Shown here piece after piece: positions 62,558 to 64,000 of a stretch of 64,000 nucleotides of DNA. A program made the translations under genes and the position numbers. How positions within the stretch are numbered: the first letter of the stretch is position 1; every line of letters starts with the position of its first letter. Source of the stretch: Psychroserpens jangbogonensis (GTDB lineage: Bacteria; Bacteroidota; Bacteroidia; Flavobacteriales; Flavobacteriaceae); assembly GCF_000797465.1 (NCBI RefSeq), contig NZ_JSWG01000012.1, positions 1 through 64,000 of the forward strand. The letters run 5' to 3'. The notes beneath the pieces were generated by a model, which was not told the origin of the DNA, ran no database searches, and saw only the letters and a list, made by a program, of their open reading frames with translations.

Positions 62558-64000
62558 ATGGCAAAAGACAATAAAAACATAAATAAGAAACCAAAAATAA
62601 ATCCGTATTGGATTTACGGAATTATAATTGCTGCTTTTTTAGGTATTCAATTATTTTCTGGTGGATTTGGTGGTTCGACTACAAAACAAATAATCCCTTC
62701 TGAGTTTTTCGAATACTTTGATAAAGGTGATGTTGCTAAACTTGTAATAGTTAATGGGCGAGAAGCTCGTGTTTATTTAACTAAGGAGGCTCAAGAGCAA
62801 GAAGTTCATAAAAAATCAAAACCGAGTAACTTATTACCTTCGGTAACACCTCAACCAAATTACACATTTGAGTTTGGTGAATTAGAGTTATTTCAACAAG
62901 AATTAAAAAATATTAAAGACAGTAATAGCAGTCTAAATGTTCCTGTGTCTTTTAAAACTGAAGAAAATCATTGGGGCAACTTTATATTCTCTTTACTCCC
63001 ATTCATTTTAATTATTGGTGTTTGGATCTTTATCATGAGACGTATGTCTGGAGGTTCTGGAGGAGGAGCAGGTGGACAGATTTTCAACATTGGAAAATCT
63101 AAAGCAAAGCTATTTGATGAAAAAACAGATGTAAAAACATCATTTAAAGATGTTGCTGGTCTTGAGGGTGCAAAAGAAGAAGTACAAGAAATTGTAGACT
63201 TCCTTAAAAATCCTGAAAAATATACTTCACTTGGTGGTAAAATACCAAAAGGAGCATTGTTAATTGGTCAGCCAGGGACTGGTAAAACTTTATTAGCTAA
63301 GGCCGTCGCTGGAGAAGCTCAAGTACCTTTCTTCTCATTATCTGGTTCAGATTTCGTAGAAATGTTTGTTGGAGTTGGAGCTTCAAGAGTTCGTGATTTA
63401 TTCAAACAAGCTAAAGAAAAGTCGCCAGCTATAATCTTTATTGATGAGATAGATGCTATTGGTAGAGCTCGTGGAAAAAATAACTTCTCAGGTTCTAATG
63501 ATGAACGTGAAAACACGCTTAACCAATTGCTTACAGAAATGGATGGTTTTGGAACTAATACTAATGTTATTGTTCTAGCTGCAACCAACAGAGCAGATGT
63601 TCTGGATAAAGCCTTAATGCGTGCTGGTCGTTTCGACAGACAAATTTTTGTGGATTTACCAGATGTAAGAGAACGTAAAGAAATTTTTGAAGTACACTTA
63701 AGACCAATAAAACAATCTGAAAAACTAGATGTCGATTTCCTTGCTAAGCAAACACCAGGTTTCTCTGGAGCAGATATTGCTAACGTTTGTAACGAAGCCG
63801 CTCTTATTGCAGCTCGTGGTGGTAAAAAGGCTGTTGGTAAACAAGATTTCTTAGATGCTGTTGACAGAATTGTTGGTGGTCTTGAAAAGAAAAATAAAAT
63901 CATCACTGTTGAAGAGAAAAAAGCGGTTGCATACCATGAAGCTGGTCACGCAACTGTGAGTTGGATGCTTGAGCATGCTGCGCCTTTAGTAAAAGTAACT
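62558..64000 (+). CDS. ftsH: ATP-dependent zinc metalloprotease FtsH (3' end beyond window)
   Basis: 481 codons are present from the ATG at 62558 to the window end. FtsH degrades membrane and some soluble proteins. An N-terminal TM ([17 protein letters not shown]), a periplasmic domain and a second TM ([18 protein letters not shown]) precede the AAA+ domain, with Walker A GQPGTGKT near 233, Walker [12 protein letters not shown] near 290, [22 protein letters not shown] and the second region of homology. The zinc motif HEAGH is at about 463-467. Walker A has Gln where GPPGTGKT is usual. The C-terminal protease part lies outside the window. Confidence 0.98.
   Translation, partial: MAKDNKNINKKPKINPYWIYGIIIAAFLGIQLFSGGFGGSTTKQIIPSEFFEYFDKGDVAKLVIVNGREARVYLTKEAQEQEVHKKSKPSNLLPSVTPQPNYTFEFGELELFQQELKNIKDSNSSLNVPVSFKTEENHWGNFIFSLLPFILIIGVWIFIMRRMSGGSGGGAGGQIFNIGKSKAKLFDEKTDVKTSFKDVAGLEGAKEEVQEIVDFLKNPEKYTSLGGKIPKGALLIGQPGTGKTLLAKAVAGEAQVPFFSLSGSDFVEMFVGVGASRVRDLFKQAKEKSPAIIFIDEIDAIGRARGKNNFSGSNDERENTLNQLLTEMDGFGTNTNVIVLAATNRADVLDKALMRAGRFDRQIFVDLPDVRERKEIFEVHLRPIKQSEKLDVDFLAKQTPGFSGADIANVCNEAALIAARGGKKAVGKQDFLDAVDRIVGGLEKKNKIITVEEKKAVAYHEAGHATVSWMLEHAAPLVKVT

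Noticed and set aside
63257-63290. FtsH Walker A with Gln in place of the second residue as an inactive enzyme
   Set aside because: The catalytic GKT and Walker B are intact; the substitution alone does not indicate loss of function.

Overview
The window reads as the chromosome of a marine-type Flavobacteriaceae (Bacteroidota). It is AT-rich. Many genes sit behind the Bacteroidetes vegetative promoter (TTTG or TTG, 16-19 bases, TAnnTTTG). SecD and SecF are fused, several large secreted proteins carry type IX secretion (T9SS) sorting domains, and neighbourhoods such as folE-cysS-yidD-lgt, ffh-folD, rsfS-ftsH and sigma/FecR/TonB receptor are typical of the group. No rRNA, tRNA, CRISPR array, transposase or prophage was found.

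Layout. 1-3187 (minus): the 5' end of a very large CUB/PKD surface protein behind a small secreted protein. 3490-7694 (plus): folE, cysS, yidD, lgt and a DUF192 lipoprotein; the yidD 3' end is followed by 122-bp tandem units that re-copy the gene end. 7765-17628 (minus): secDF, a small SecD-like membrane-anchored protein, mdh, a secreted protein of unknown role, gyrB and asnB. 17810-19731 (plus): a BNR/YCF48-type T9SS cargo and a DUF2911 protein. 19812-30040 (minus): a surface module made of a TPR histidine kinase, a LuxR-type response regulator, two YadA-head-like proteins (one ending in a peptidase S74 chaperone, one in a DUF1566/Lcl domain) and a lamin-tail-domain T9SS cargo. 30144-35461: queE (minus), then a plus run with a HerA/DUF853 ATPase, a lipoprotein, a cupin, an alpha/beta hydrolase, rluF and a VOC protein. 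35534-42628 (minus): a T9SS adhesin of about 2364 residues with a VWA domain and recently duplicated repeats. 42913-45900 (minus): ffh, folD and a YwaF-like membrane protein. 46253-50595 (plus): ECF sigma, FecR, STN-TonB receptor and a DinB/YfiT-like protein. 50598-64000: argS, a decayed GH53 galactanase fragment, a second TPR histidine kinase, a CpeT-like lipoprotein, a CtlX-like hydrolase, an M14 peptidase, a Nudix protein, pyrE, birA, rsfS and the start of ftsH.

How it fits together. Most of the window is housekeeping: translation (cysS, argS, rluF, rsfS), membrane targeting and maturation (secDF, yidD, lgt, ffh, ftsH), and cofactor or nucleotide synthesis (folE, folD, queE, pyrE, birA). 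Between these lie envelope genes that probably differ between strains. The observations most worth following are the yidD 3'-end tandem units, which look like attachment-site scars; the two-component/YadA-S74 surface module with an inverted repeat in its promoter; the SecD-P1-like companion of SecDF; the GH53 remnant; and several genes whose -7 box lies so close to the ATG that the mRNA should be leaderless.
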